Assembly: GCA_022813625.1 (NCBI GenBank)
Contig: JAKLMB010000038.1
Coordinates: forward strand, 186,001-250,000
Length of the DNA: 64,000 bases
Direction: 5' to 3'
Source of the DNA: Aaosphaeria pasadenensis
Lineage: Eukaryota > Ascomycota > Dothideomycetes > Pleosporales
Of the stretch, positions 12,440 to 24,506 are shown in pieces. The stretch's first letter is position 1; each line of letters starts with the position of its first letter. The translations under genes and the position numbers were made by a program. The notes below the pieces were generated by a model. It worked only from the letters and a program-made list of their open reading frames with translations, was not told where the DNA came from and made no database searches.

Positions 12440-14307
12440 CTAGCTGTCTTTGTCCCAATCATCCCATTCCTGGGCTCGTTTCTGCTTTCTTTCCTGGCTG
12501 CTTTCGCCTCTTTCCTTCGGCTTGCCTTTCGGCGGCGGCTTTAAGAAATCGTCCGGGATGTCGTTCCAATCCTTGGTCGTCACTTTTGGAGGTGCAGGCT
12601 TCGAAACTTGTGCTTTCCGCAGTTCGGCCTGTTCCTCGTCGGAGGAAACTTCGTAGTCATCATCGTCGTCTTCGGAAACGTAGTTGTACTGGTCGAACCT
12701 GTGCCGATCCATGGGCTGGAGTTGCAAATCGCCATCCGCATACATTCCCTGCTCGCGGCCCAGGATTTGGTCTGCCTTGCTTGGACTCCGGCGGCCTTCC
12801 AATGGCGCATGGATTACTCCGCTCGATGTTGTTAGATAGCGGGCCCCTTCGCCATTTCGTCGAGTCGTCTTCCAATGAGGCTGGCGCGCATATCGATTCA
12901 CCTGCCATCCGACGGGTGAACGTCCAGATCGCCTGAATTCAGCCTCTGTGGGCGAATCAACACCCCAACCTGCAGCACGCTCCCGCTGTTTCTGGATCCT
13001 GTCTTCGGCTTCTCTTTCTTTCTTTATGCGATCACGTGCATTCGACCACTTCGTGCTAGCCTCCCAAGACCAACCGTCGCCTGTAGTGGTTACTACCGGT
13101 ACAAACCAGAGTAAAGGATTCGGGCCAAAAACATGCCCAAAATTGCGTTTCCAGCCAAGATCAAAAGCATTCGGAAGCAGTTCATTGTCTCTTTCTTCCA
13201 GGTAGGATTCGTAGCGATCGACGTTTTGCTGACGTTCTCGTTGCTCGTATGAGTTGTATGCTGGGTGTGAGTAGCCGTTGCTCGTGGAGCCGTCGCGTGC
13301 GGCAGGCGAGCGGGAATTCGATCGGGACGGAGATTCGCCTTCCTCAGGCCTGGTGACTCCGGGGAGCGCGTTCGCATGGATCTCGCGCAACTGATCACCA
13401 ATGCTGAGTCGCCCATTCGCCGATGCTTCAACGTAGTCGCGATCGTTCAGATGGTTGCGCATGGAATTACGGATCGGGGAAAGGTATCGGGTCTTCTCAA
13501 GACTTTCAATCGTAGTCTGGCCTCGGTAGGTGAGCCAAAGATGCCAGCCGGTGAAGCCGGTGATGACAATCCCAATGATTCCTGAGAGCACTGCCAGCAG
13601 AACATAGTTTACGGGCATGAAGGACTCGGTATACTGGCCCTCGCTGATAACTTCCATGTAGACCCAAGAGGCCGAAGTGGCGAAGCATACCCAACAAAAC
13701 AGTGTCAAGTATCCGAGAAAGAGTATAAATGCTTTGTAGTTGCGAAGCCCGACGCAGGTAGCAAGCCATGGGCAGTGGTGGTCCATCTTGAGTACGCATC
13801 GTTTGCAGGTCGAGCAATGATGGGCCCTATCGGGTTTCTTGGTCTGACATTTCTTGCAGAACCGGAGGTCGCCAGTCGAAGCCTTGACTGTGAATGATGT
13901 ATATGACAAGCCTCCACCTTCCTGGGAAGGAAGATGGCTGTATCCGTCCTTGACACTTAAAGGGGAACCCGGGTCGGTAAAAACGGCGGTCGTGTAGCTC
14001 CAGTTGAGCATGATGAACAGGAAAGCACCGAGCGCTGACGAGAAGGGACCTATATTGGCATTAGATCGGCTTGATGCTGCGTTATATGCCCTATGTTGTG
14101 CCTACCTGTCCATACTTCGGTCTTAGTGGGCGTAAAGCCGATGCCTGTCTCTACCCATGCCGCCCATGATGTCAAGCCGTAGACGAATAGCAATGGAAAA
14201 TAGGTTATGGTCTGGCAGCAGCAGCGCTCGATCTTTCGGGCCCAACTTCTTCGGCGCATTGTTCTCGATGGTGATGAGGGTGGGGACGGGGAGCCGAGGG
14301 TGGCCAT
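12440..14307 (-). CDS. pfa3: DHHC palmitoyltransferase Pfa3, 603 aa
   Basis: Two exons on the minus strand: 14307-14106 and 14049-12440, with a 56-nt intron. The protein has four predicted membrane spans: about 33-55, 70-90, 172-195 and 215-245. Between spans 2 and 3 lies the cysteine-rich domain with the catalytic DHHC at 157-160 (context HHCPWLATCVGLRNYK). The TTxE motif (TTIE) follows the fourth span. A PLLW-containing aromatic segment near 370 corresponds to the C-terminal PaCCT-like region. The enzyme transfers palmitate from CoA to protein cysteines. The yeast Pfa3 subfamily acts at the vacuole on Vac8, and the domain order plus fungal length favour that assignment. The long C-terminus is charged and ends in a Lys/Asp-rich tail. 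It is divergently arranged with the GT25-like gene across 2.35 kb. Confidence 0.88.
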
Positions 14308-16658
14308 TATAAGCGGTTCGCGTGGGTAATGTACATGTGGTGAAGCGAGCGATAGTGGATGTTGTTATTGTACAAAGTATTGGGTTGGAGGAGTAATTCG
14401 ATGATCAAGCGCGGTGCAGATCCATCAGTGCAACGGGACGAGTGGTAGTAGTTTTGATGGTCAGCAGTATGTAGTGGTGGTGAAGATGTTCGAGGATTCG
14501 AGTACGAGTATGGAGGCGCAGGAGGTTCGTTTCAGGGTTTAGACTATTGCCGCGCGCCGCGCACGGAGATGCCTGGCCCCGACGAGCACAACGACGACGA
14601 AGATGAAGACAGGGAAACCCGAGGCAGTGGTTAGTGGTAAAAGTGAAAAGGTAATTAATTATTGTCGTAGGAGACTTGGAGTCTTGGAAGGGGGAGGAGA
14701 TCAAATCATGCCAAAAAGAGAGATCAACTGCAAAGGAAACCAATTGGGGAAAATGTATGAATTAGACTGTAAGAAGCCTACAAGATGGAAAAAGGAGACG
14801 GACGAAGAACAAGACAAGGCCGAATTCTGGATGAAGTCCGATTGAGGCGCAATCTCCCAAGACTTTTGGTGAGATGAGAGAGACCGAGAGTGAGCGAGGC
14901 GTGTTTGATATGAGGCTAGACTGAATGCGGTTACTGGTCATGTGCATATTCACGTGATGACATTCCACCAATGAATGGTGCATGTCGAGTAATAAACATC
15001 ACGAACAAGTGGTGGGACTTGATCATCTCATTGCTGATTATTCATTCTTATTATTATCCTTCCTCTTGTTATCATCATTAAAGGTAATTATTGAATCACG
15101 AGGCGAGGAGGATTCTGTTCACTTGATCTTCCTGTTGTTATTGTTATTATTTTTATCGTCCCCCATGGGTTCATGGTCTCTAACCGAGCGAGAGACAGTT
15201 CACGTTTCGATCCTGAACTTCGTATTTGCATTATTGTTTTTTACCCTTCCATCTCTTCTTCTGTTATTGATCCTTGCCTATTGGATCATCCTTTTATTTT
15301 TGGACTCCTGCAGCATAACATGATTGTTTGCATGATCTGATTCTGTTGGGTGTTTCCCACCACCTTAGACGACATTGCCAGTCAGTCAACAAGTCACAGT
15401 GGTATGTAGTTGCATTGTTGTAGTGCCACACTCACACCCGGGCACAGTTCGGAAGTTATCTCTGAGTTAGCGCATTCGTACAATTTCAACCTCCCGCCCG
15501 CATCCAACCAACCATGACATCCATTCATTGTCCATTCACCCCATCATCCCACGGTTCCCACTCACACTGGGCCACCACACACATCGGACATACCCTCCCC
15601 TCACGGTTTGCAGCCCTACCTTAGTTACAAGTACCTCGTTCGCAAAGGTACCCTATTCCTCTAGGTGCAGTACTACACAGTACAGTATCACCCTAATGTA
15701 CTTTACCCATCTGTCAAATGCATGTGTATCCACTCCCCTCTCCACTAATCCATTCGGACTACTCGTATCCTCTGCACCTCACAATCAAACACACGGAACG
15801 CCGCGTCAACGGTCAACCTCCCAACTCCGTCCTACTACCCAGCACGTCATTTCCAGTTGGGGGCAAACGAAGAGATTATCACTCTGGAGTCTGTCACTCC
15901 CCCCCCTACGGCGTATCCAATAATCCGAGAGCAGCGCCAGGATCCCGCGTTGCCTCAGATTTCGGTAGGGAAATTTCCCAAGTCTCTTGGACGCAAACGG
16001 GCATGTCACCTCTCAGGCTCTCGTTAATCCTTTTTGATACGGCTTTATCCCTGTCCTGTGACCGCCGCTAACAGATCTCTGTAACCGCTGGTGGCTCGCT
16101 CCCTATGCTCCCCTACTCAAGATACGACATGTTAAGTTCCTTTAGAGTCTTAGCAGTTGGTTATAATTCCTAGTAGAGCGGCCCAGATCGACTCGTCACT
16201 CCACTAACCATTCCCTGCTTCCATCCAAATCCTTAGCACCTAACCGTTGTAGGTCTAACAGAGCGCAGAAGGCAGCTGGTCCTCTCTACACATTACGCTT
16301 GGTCCCGCGTACCGTGCTTTGCCTCATCCACTATTGTGCTGCTATGCTATCTCTCATCTCCCCGCACAACGGTCCTGCTTTTATTAAATCCCTCCTATCG
16401 TCTCTCTGTTCTTCTCTCTCTCGCCGTATGCTATTGCTACTCGTACTTGTACCCTCTTTGTCCACTCTTCATCCTATCCATCCCCTTCCGCTTCCACTTC
16501 CACATCCATAGCCTTCCGCTGCCTGCCAGGCCTACCTATTGGAAGCACATATATACATAGCATACTGTGAACAACAACAACAACCACAACAACCCCCTCC
16601 AGCAACGATCCTCGTGGTCATGACCTTCGAATAACACCATCCTGCTTCTCGTACAAAC
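14308..16658. other. Divergent intergenic region between pfa3 and the GT25-like gene, 2.35 kb
   Basis: Serves as promoter space for two divergent genes. The 15030-15300 part is rich in TTATTA/TTGTTATTATT runs. The 15480-16500 part is C/T-rich. A TATATA at 16550-16555 lies about 105 nt before the GT25 start and could be its TATA element. No coding frame has recognisable content. Confidence 0.4.
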
Positions 16659-18043
16659 ATGATCGCGCACCGGAAAAGAATACTGCCAGTGCTAGTCGCT
16701 TCAACCCTCCTCTTGCTCGCCTTCTTCTACCACAGCAATCCAGATGGTGCCTACGTGCAATGGGTGTCGTCGATCGAGAGGCTTCCGGTGAAATTGCCCG
16801 CGAATAGAACATTGGGTTTCGGTGCGGTGGTCGCGGTATCAAAGGAGGGTTCGAGCCGCCGCCATGCGCTCCTCCAGGCTGCAAACGTAACCGACATCGA
16901 CATCACGATACCCGTACAGCCCCAGTGGACCGAAGGAGACGTCGAGACCTTCCGCAACGGCGAGACGGACGACGTCCAGCGAGGTTCGATACTCGCGTGG
17001 ATGGGCCATCACAATGCGCTGCGATGGTACGTTATGTTCTACAATCCACCGCCAAGAGTCATCATGCATGACAAAGTACTTGTAATATCAGAGACACTCG
17101 GCTAACACAATCCCTATCCTCCAGGTTCCTCGATTCTGGTCTAGAGACCGCGCTTATTCTCGAAGACGATGTCGATTGGGACATCCGACTCCGCAGCGTT
17201 CAAGCCCCTCTGGCCGCCAGCGCCATGCGATCGCTTCTCCCACCCGCTCGCCCATACTCGCCATTCGCAAAAGTCGACGACCAAGACGCACAGTACTGGG
17301 GCAACCATGCCGACTGGGATCTCCTCTACCTTGGACACTGCGGCGACTACTTCATCGGCGTGACGTACGAAGGCATCATCCCGACCGGAAAAGAATACAC
17401 CAACCTCGACAACAACGGCCCTCACAAAATCTACCGCGACAACACCCTCCCCGCGAAATCCGACCTCCACCCCTTCACCCGCGAACTCTTCAACAAGCTC
17501 GGCCTCAGCGACCACCAGCGCGCCGTCCACCGCTCACGATGGCCCCTCTGCTCCTTCGGCTACGCCGTGACGCGCCCGGCAGCAGAGCGCCTCCTCACCG
17601 ACCTCGCGCCACCGAAGCTCAAGCCAGGACGCCCGCGAGCCTTCGACGTAGCGCTCCTCCACGCCTGCTCTGAGGGCCGCAAGACCCCGTCGCCCACCGA
17701 CCCCAACAACAACCCGCACCCGCACCCAAACCCCAAGCTACGAAACAAGTACGCGAGCGCGGGACTCCGCTGCTGGACCATCAACTCAGAGCTCTTCCAC
17801 CACATGCCGGGCGAGAGCCAGATCGCGCAGGTGGACGAGTCGTTCGGCGAGGACCCGCCGGGCATGCCGCCCGTCGACTGGGCCGGCGTCCAGCAGGTGC
17901 TGAGCCGCAACGAGACCATCAACATCGACTGCGGGTTCTGGAACGGCGAGTTCGCGTTCGAGGACGGGGACTCGAAGACGCTGGAGACGCTGAGGGAGAA
18001 CGTCGGAAGGCAGGGCAAGTGTCTGAAGCGCGGGAGACATTGA
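16659..18043 (+). CDS. GT25-like glycosyltransferase, type II membrane protein, 428 aa
   Basis: Exons 16659-17026 and 17125-18043, with a 98-nt intron that splits a TGG codon. Residues 8-24 form a single N-terminal signal anchor after a short basic cytosolic tail, the topology of Golgi/ER glycosyltransferases. The lumenal domain begins near residue 50. After splicing it contains ALILEDDVDW, an acidic ExD-type motif (Glu136-Asp137-Asp138) expected to bind metal and nucleotide sugar. The stretches GHHNALRWFLDSG before it and SFGYAVTRPAAERLL later (about 255-270) resemble GT25 (LPS biosynthesis-type) proteins found across Pezizomycotina. Donor sugar and acceptor cannot be inferred. A His/Pro/Asn-rich insert lies near residue 315. 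The gene is divergent from pfa3. Confidence 0.78.
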
Positions 18044-19445
18044 CGAACCTTCCCCCTTCCCTCCCTCCCTCTCTCTCTCGCTCTCTCGGAGCGACGGCAC
18101 ACCGTTGCCGTTGATTCCGAATCCGACGGAACGCCGAAACCTCGCAAACTCCAAATCGATTGTATATACGGACTTTTTTTTTCAGCATAGCGGTCGATCT
18201 TCTTCTCCACCATCTTGAATTTTTTCCGGTCTTTCCGACCACACGGCGTTTTTTTCTGGGAACCATGCTATCTCACTTTCTTCTCGGCACCGTATTCGAT
18301 ACCACCATTCACGGGGCATATCAGGGGGTTTCCCACTTCCTCTTTTCCGGCGCAAGGAAGTTTCTGGGACTTGCGATTTTTTCGCTCTTCTTCTGGGGCT
18401 GCTGCTGCGGCTTTTTGCGATCGACAGCACCCCATTTTATTTACTTTTGACACCTTTTTCTTTGGGGAGTTATTATCTGTTTACCACGGCATTCATTGAT
18501 TGAGTTTTTATGCCGGGCCGACCCGCCTGAAACTGACGATGATGTAACGACGACGATCAAAACGAACGACTGACTTGACTCACGGACGGGCAGGACGGAC
18601 GGACTGACGGATGGGATGGGATTTGTACTGTTGTGTGTGTTATGTGTGTGTGAACATGTAGGAAGGAGAGATGAGATATAGATGGATGTATAGAAGTACT
18701 CGGGTGCGAATTAGACTGCACCTGTGGGTTTACTTTTGGGATGTAGAAAGAAAGAATGAAAGTAGTTAATCTCACCATCTGCCAAAACAATGCCGAACGA
18801 ACCAGTGCACACTCCTCTCAATTTTTGTGTCGTTACTCCAGTCACTGGGGGAAATACATGATACGGTTTCCCTCCCCTGTGCTACGTAATGACAGGTACA
18901 CGACGACATCCCGCCATACCATCTAGATATCATACCCAGCCTTCGCTTCGTTCTTTGTCTTAGCTGGAAAGCACGACAATAACTTCAACATAACCGAACC
19001 GTCCAGCTATATGAGCAAAACAAGTAACACTGCACGCAAGGTATGCTACCTTTTTCGACACGTTAGTGGGGAGGGAGTTCTCGTATCAAGAAGTGCGTGC
19101 TTGCTTGTGAAGAAGTACATCACAAGCATTGGGCTTTGTCATCAAATTGAAGTCTTTCCATTATGGGCCAGTCAAATGATCGACTGACTGACATATTATC
19201 CATGGGTTAGTGTATGCACTCATCGATCTGACAGGCAGACGACGAGGAAATAGACTACGTATTTACTTGTATGGCGCGAGACCAAAGTAAGATACCCCCA
19301 TCTTCAGGAACTCTTTGCCTGGAGTCATATACTCATACATTCGTGTAAACATTCATCATTCGAGTGTTGGTTTTTGCTGAGAAGCGATCCGTTGCAAGGG
19401 GCGCGAGGGAGAGCTGCGAGCAGTTTGGACCAAAGGCGTTGCTCA
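18044..19445. other. Convergent intergenic, 1.4 kb, with CT-rich and GGAC-type simple repeats
   Basis: Shared 3' region of the GT25-like gene and the coiled-coil gene. A CCCTCCCT/CTCTCT tract lies at about 18052-18090 and short GGAC/GGAT repeats at about 18585-18620. Open frames at 18160-18500 on both strands look like chance frames in T/C-rich DNA. Confidence 0.4.
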
Positions 19446-21484
19446 TCAGTATTGGGAGAGAACACCCTCATACTTGGCCTTCCAGTATTCGGCGTCCTTG
19501 TTGTCCATTCCCGCCATGTCGTTAGAGAGCTTGTTGCTCTTGAGCTCGGCGGTCAGCTTCTCGATTTGAGCGTCCTTCTTGATGCACTCGTCTTTGAAGC
19601 CCTTCACTTCCTCGTACTCGGCGGCCAATTTCTTGAACTCCTCGTACGAACGCTAGAAAAACCCATGTTAGTACCCAAATCAAGAAATTCATGAGAAACA
19701 TCAAGATTGTTCTTACGTGAGCGAGACCCTTCCACGCTACGACGTCCTCGTTCAGCTTGGTGTGCTGAGTTTCAAGAGTGCGCAGCTTCAGCCCTAGGCC
19801 CTCCAAATCTTCCAGGCCAGGAGGAGTGGTGCCTTGACCCTGGCCAGCTTGCAACTTCTCAATATCGGAGCGGAGCTTCTTGTTCTCCTCCTGCAAAGCA
19901 GAAGTGTCGGTAGCACCATTCTTCTGCGTCGCCTTGAGAGCAGAAACCTTGGCGACAAGCTCGTTGGCCTCCGTCTCCAACTCGTCATTCTCTCGCTGCA
20001 ACTTATTGTTGCTCCTCTTGAGGGCCTCGGTCTCGGCAATCGATTTGGAAAGCTTCTCCTCGATACCGGGTGTCTGTTCCTTGAATTTCTCCAGCTCAGT
20101 CTCCAGCTTGGACTTCTCGGCGGAAAGGGTGGTGACCTGTTTCTGTAGATCCTCCGATGGTGCTTGCGCGGCGTTATTCTTCGCTTCCTGTACTTCCTTA
20201 TCGAGGCGTTTGACCTCGTTCTGGAGAGAGGAAACGTAGGTTGTCTTTTCGGTCAATTGCTGGTGATAGTTAGCAGTGTATGCCACATAGCATCTCATGG
20301 CCACGACGTACCCGGAAGAGTTTAGAGAACTCGAGGCTTTGATTGTTGAACTTATCCTTGGCCATTTTCAACTCCTCTTCTTTCTGCTTGGCCTCTTTCT
20401 CGAAATCGGCGCTCTTCTTCTCGAGAGTTGCGCTGTGGGTCTTTAGAGTGTCATGCTTGAAAAGCGCATTCTTGAGCTGAGTGTTGGCCTCAGCAAGCTC
20501 CTTACTGTGCGCATCGCGGAGCTGCTGATTGCCCTTCTCAGTACGCTGCTTCAGCTCAGCAATAGTCTTGCGAGCCTCATCACAGTCCTTCTCCAAGGCA
20601 GACTTGGCCTCACGGATCGCATTAAGCTCCTTGGAGAGTTCGGCAGTCTCCTTGCTATGCTTCTCACCCCCCGACTTAATCTCTTCGATTTGCTTCTGGT
20701 ATTTCTCAATCTCAGCACGAAAGAGACCCTTCTCCAGGTTGAGGCGGGATGCTCGCTCGGTTAGCTCGGTAAGCTGCTGAAGCTTCTCCTCGGTCTGGTC
20801 CTTGTAGCGCTTGAAGGAAGCCTGGTGCTCCAGGATGAGAGAGTGCCTGCATGCCAGGTTAGCGGCATAGTTCGAGGCGCGTTCAATTAAAGGCGGCGCC
20901 TGCTTCTTTCCTCAATGTGACTCACGGCGATAGCCAGCACGGCAAGTGAATGCAGGGACAACTTACTGAATATTGACCTTCTTGTACTGCATGTTGAGCT
21001 CCTCTTGGACATCGTGCATATTCTCGTTCATCATGGAGTTGTGGTAGAGGCTCATATTCTCCTTCTGCTGCTCAAGGAAATTAGGCATGACATCCTTCAC
21101 CTGCTGGACCTTGCCAAACAAGCGCTTCAGTTCCTGCCAGAGCTTGTCCATGGCTTCGACCGCAGTCTTATCGGTCGGGCCACCATTGTTGGCAGATTCG
21201 CGGATGAGAGTGAGGAGCTTGTGCGTGGCTTCGGCCATGGTGGACACGAAGCCATTGTACTCCTCCAGGTAGCCGCTGACTGCATCCTTGAGCTGGAGGT
21301 TCTGCTTGATGGCGAGCTGGGCGTCAGGGTTGTACTCGATCTGCTCCTTCGGAGCGATGGTCAACGCCTGGCCGCGGGTGGGGACAGCGGCAGGGAAGGT
21401 TGAGAAGATCTCGTTACGCAGTGGGGATGGTGCGTGACGAGAGCTTGAAAGCCCCGTTCCTGGGTAGGGTTGGTTCTGAGACAT
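19446..21484 (-). CDS. Long coiled-coil protein, 600 aa, function unknown
   Basis: Four exons on the minus strand join in frame: 21484-20967, 20846-20312, 20259-19717 and 19652-19446. Residues 1-55 are Pro/Ser-rich and likely disordered. From about 60 to the end the protein is almost wholly heptad-like coiled coil, rich in Glu, Lys and Gln. One glycine/proline break occurs near residue 475 (AGQGQGTTPPGLEDL). No enzymatic motif, membrane span or signal peptide is visible. Segments such as LQNEVKRLDKEVQEAK and LETELEKFKEQTPGIEEKLS resemble SMC, myosin-tail and spindle-pole proteins only in composition, so no orthology is claimed. A structural or scaffold role is inferred. All donors and acceptors are canonical. 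The gene faces the 8.1-kb gap upstream and converges with the GT25-like gene. Confidence 0.85.
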
Positions 21485-22343
21485 GTTTTTGTAAACAGTT
21501 CAGAGATTCTAGCAGTGAGACTTTGGCAAGTGTGGTGAAAGAGGTCACTGACGGAGGGCTTCTGTGCGTTCGAGTGGTCAGCAGGAGTTTAATCCACCAT
21601 ATGTTTGCAGTCGTCTTGTTTACTGTACATACGATGATAGAATAGAATAGGGTGGGGCGAAGGAGTAGTTGGTAAAGTGAACGAAGGCGTGGAGTGAGAG
21701 AGCAGGATAAATGAGGAACGGGCAAGAAGAAAAATGACGATATAGTTGGGTTGATGTGCTTTACTCACTTGCTACTAATATAAGAGGAGCTTTGAATTGA
21801 GGTGAGAAAGAGATGTGAGTGTATGGTAGTGAGGCACTGAGTGAGGAAGGAGGTGGAGGGCGCGAGGGTGGATTGGTGACGGCGGCGCGGCGGAGGAAAA
21901 GTGATGGCGCGGGTTTCGCGACCACAACAAACACAGTATGCTATCACTCTCTGTCCTTTTTTGGCGCTAGTTACTGGACTGCTAGGAGGTGTATATGATT
22001 CCAAGCATTGAACTGTGATGTTAAGTGTTCTCTCATCACTTGCCTCTTGGGTCATGAAATAGAAACCATACCTTCTAATAACGATCATAAACAAGCACCC
22101 CTTCTAGTAAAAAAAGCTCCAGTGCCATGATTTTCAACACCACACTGCATTCAATCTTCCTTAGATTGAAACCAACGATGATATTGGATATTCTACTGAC
22201 CACCCGTCCAGTCACACTCACCATGCCATCGACGGAATTGATGTACGGAACCTTCAAGCACACTGCGGCACCCTGTACCTATCTTCCACCCTCTAGGGCC
22301 ATAGATACATCATTTTCCTCTTGCAGTCATATTCTTTTAGACG

Positions 22344-23141
22344 ATATCTCTTGAAGCTGTTGCAGTTCCCAGAAATCCAATCCACACCGAAGCATATATG
22401 ATCCGTCTACCGACCGTTCGAAGCGCACCAGGCAAAATCTTGATGAAGAAGGCATACATACCAACGACGACAACGAGAGCTGCGGGAAATACAAGTATTT
22501 CCATAATTAGGTAGGCTTAGATGGCCCCATTTAGTTTCGTAGCATTAGGATTTCCTTATCTGTTATATCTCTTGAAGTTCTTGCACCACATAGATTTCAA
22601 CTTACACGTGAGACGTGAAGCACTTTCAACCCCTTCACTAACAACTAGAACCTCACCAAGTAAGGAATCAGCAAAAGAAAAGAGACACGTATAAACCGAA
22701 CCGCACAAAGACAAATTGTTCTTTTCTCCTCAAGACACGTCTCCATCGGAAGGCTCAGACGACTGACCTTCAAGACATCCATACCCAGCGCTTGAGGTGA
22801 AGTACTTACTATTCGTCCACAGGCAACCAGAACCGCACAGACATAAATTGCTCAACACACGTCTCCATCAGCCAGCAGGCGTAGGAATTTCCCTCTCGAG
22901 AACTCCAATTCAAATGCGAGACATGAAGTCCAGGCGGAGCGGTTACGAACCACCCACGGACGACTAAGGGCAGCAGACACGGTATGAATAGAGAAGAGGC
23001 ATATAAAATTAACAGCAACGTAAACAGGACAGGCACAAACTCCTCTTAATCCCTCCACAAAATTCCATCCTTAGACCAACACAGCTCCCTCCCTTCCGTA
23101 TTGTAGTCATTTGAACCTCCCGACCGATATATCTCTTGAAG
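22344..23141. repeat. Degenerate direct repeats with shared ATATCTCTTGAAG core
   Basis: The 13-mer ATATCTCTTGAAG occurs at 22344-22356, 22565-22577 and 23129-23141. Copies 1 and 3 share wider flanks: ttg(c/t)agtcat about 20-28 nt upstream and a ...cagttcccaga/...ctgcccagag sequence downstream. Between them further related pairs appear: gagacgtgaag (22610) with gagacatgaag (22918), and aaccgcaca..gac..aaattg followed by cacgtctccatc (22699-22747) with the same order at 22831-22869. These are diverged, partly reordered copies, not a clean tandem array. Confidence 0.6.
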
Positions 23142-24483
23142 TACCTACACTGCCCAGAGGAGCCCAGCGCCACACGATGTCGTGAAAGTGAGATTGAACG
23201 AGATACACAGGTATCGTCCAAGACAGATTCGATTCGAGGATTGCTGGAAAGTAGAGAAGAGAAGAAATAAAGGGGTAGTATCAGACAGTAATGCACATAT
23301 AACATACGGAGTAAAGGTATACCTAGAATAGCAACACTTCACCCACCCCATATCCCGATCCAGAAACCTACCATTACATACATACATACTTACTTACCTA
23401 CACGCGAGTCTACGTAACTACTAACCCCCAGCCCTCTCCAGCAAACCCCAACGTCCCTCGCACAACCCATCAACGGTCGTCCAAATAACCCACGCTCGGG
23501 GCCCAACGGGGGGGCGATGGGAACCAGCCACAAACACTCACACCTCACATCCGGTTTCCCACCCGCCCGCCGGGTGGAAGGGATGGCAAGGGAGTCATGG
23601 CAGGCTGCAGACGGGTAGGAAGAAGCCACCCGCCAGCAGCGCCCCCCATGACTCTCGATGAGCAGTTGGGTAGGTAGGTGTAGGTATGACTGACTCACGA
23701 TGGTGCTGATCGCGATTTCGTGAGGCCGGAAGGGGAGAGTGTTCGGGAGGCACGGGATGGGATGTAGTAACGTTGTTGTCGTGTCTGTTTCTTGATACAT
23801 CGGTAGTTGTATGTGGTTGTTGATTACATAGAAAATTATATGTAATCACGGAGAACTGTTTCACGGCTGACGAGGCAATTGGGTATCTACCTCCCTATCT
23901 ACCTAGACAAACACCCTTCCTAAGTTCCTACCCAACGACAGTCTTCCTCTCCACCCAAACGTTGAAACCAAGCCCAAGTCGTTCTCACAAGTCACCTAAC
24001 TACTGTAAGGAGAGCCGGCGCCCCTGTCACCTCCACGTACAGTCTAGTTCCCTTCCCAAGAGGGACTACGGCGCACGTTTTTTCTTCCCCTCGCCGCGTG
24101 CGCGCGTGCGTGCACGCGACGATCGTTCGGAAGTTTTTATTTGGTTCGCGGCGTAGGGGAGTTGGCCATGCTATGTATGCTGACAAAGGAATTACAGATG
24201 GGGCGCCTGGATCCATTTGCCTGCCCTGCATGGGTGCGTGCGTGCGTGGGTTTTGGGATAGGAGAACAACGTGTGCAGGACCTAGGTTGGGTACGGGTAC
24301 CCAATGTAAGGGGGAATGGTCGATCAGAGGGGGAGTAGCGAGTCAAGCGCTTTTTTTTGCCCATCATGGTTCATCCGGTTTTCTTTTTGTCTTTACGCAC
24401 TATTCGAGCCCAGCTCTTGCGATGTCTAACCGAAGTAGGAGCATTTTGCTGGTTGGTTGTACGGAGTATAGTTACTTTGTAAT

Positions 24484-24506
24484 TATGTAAGTATGTAAGT
24501 ATGTAA
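24484..24506. repeat. TAAGTATG octamer microsatellite
   Basis: Three consecutive imperfect units of taagtatg/tgtaagta in an intergenic stretch. Simple-sequence repeat with no further structure. Confidence 0.6.

Noticed and set aside
18160..18500. Overlapping open frames on both strands (up to 96 codons)
   Set aside because: They lie in T/C-rich 3' flanking DNA, overlap each other in several frames and encode Phe/Ser-rich, low-complexity peptides.
23390..23800. 136-codon minus-strand frame in the 8.1-kb gap
   Set aside because: No conserved motif or splice partners, and the peptide looks random (Arg/Cys/Trp-rich).
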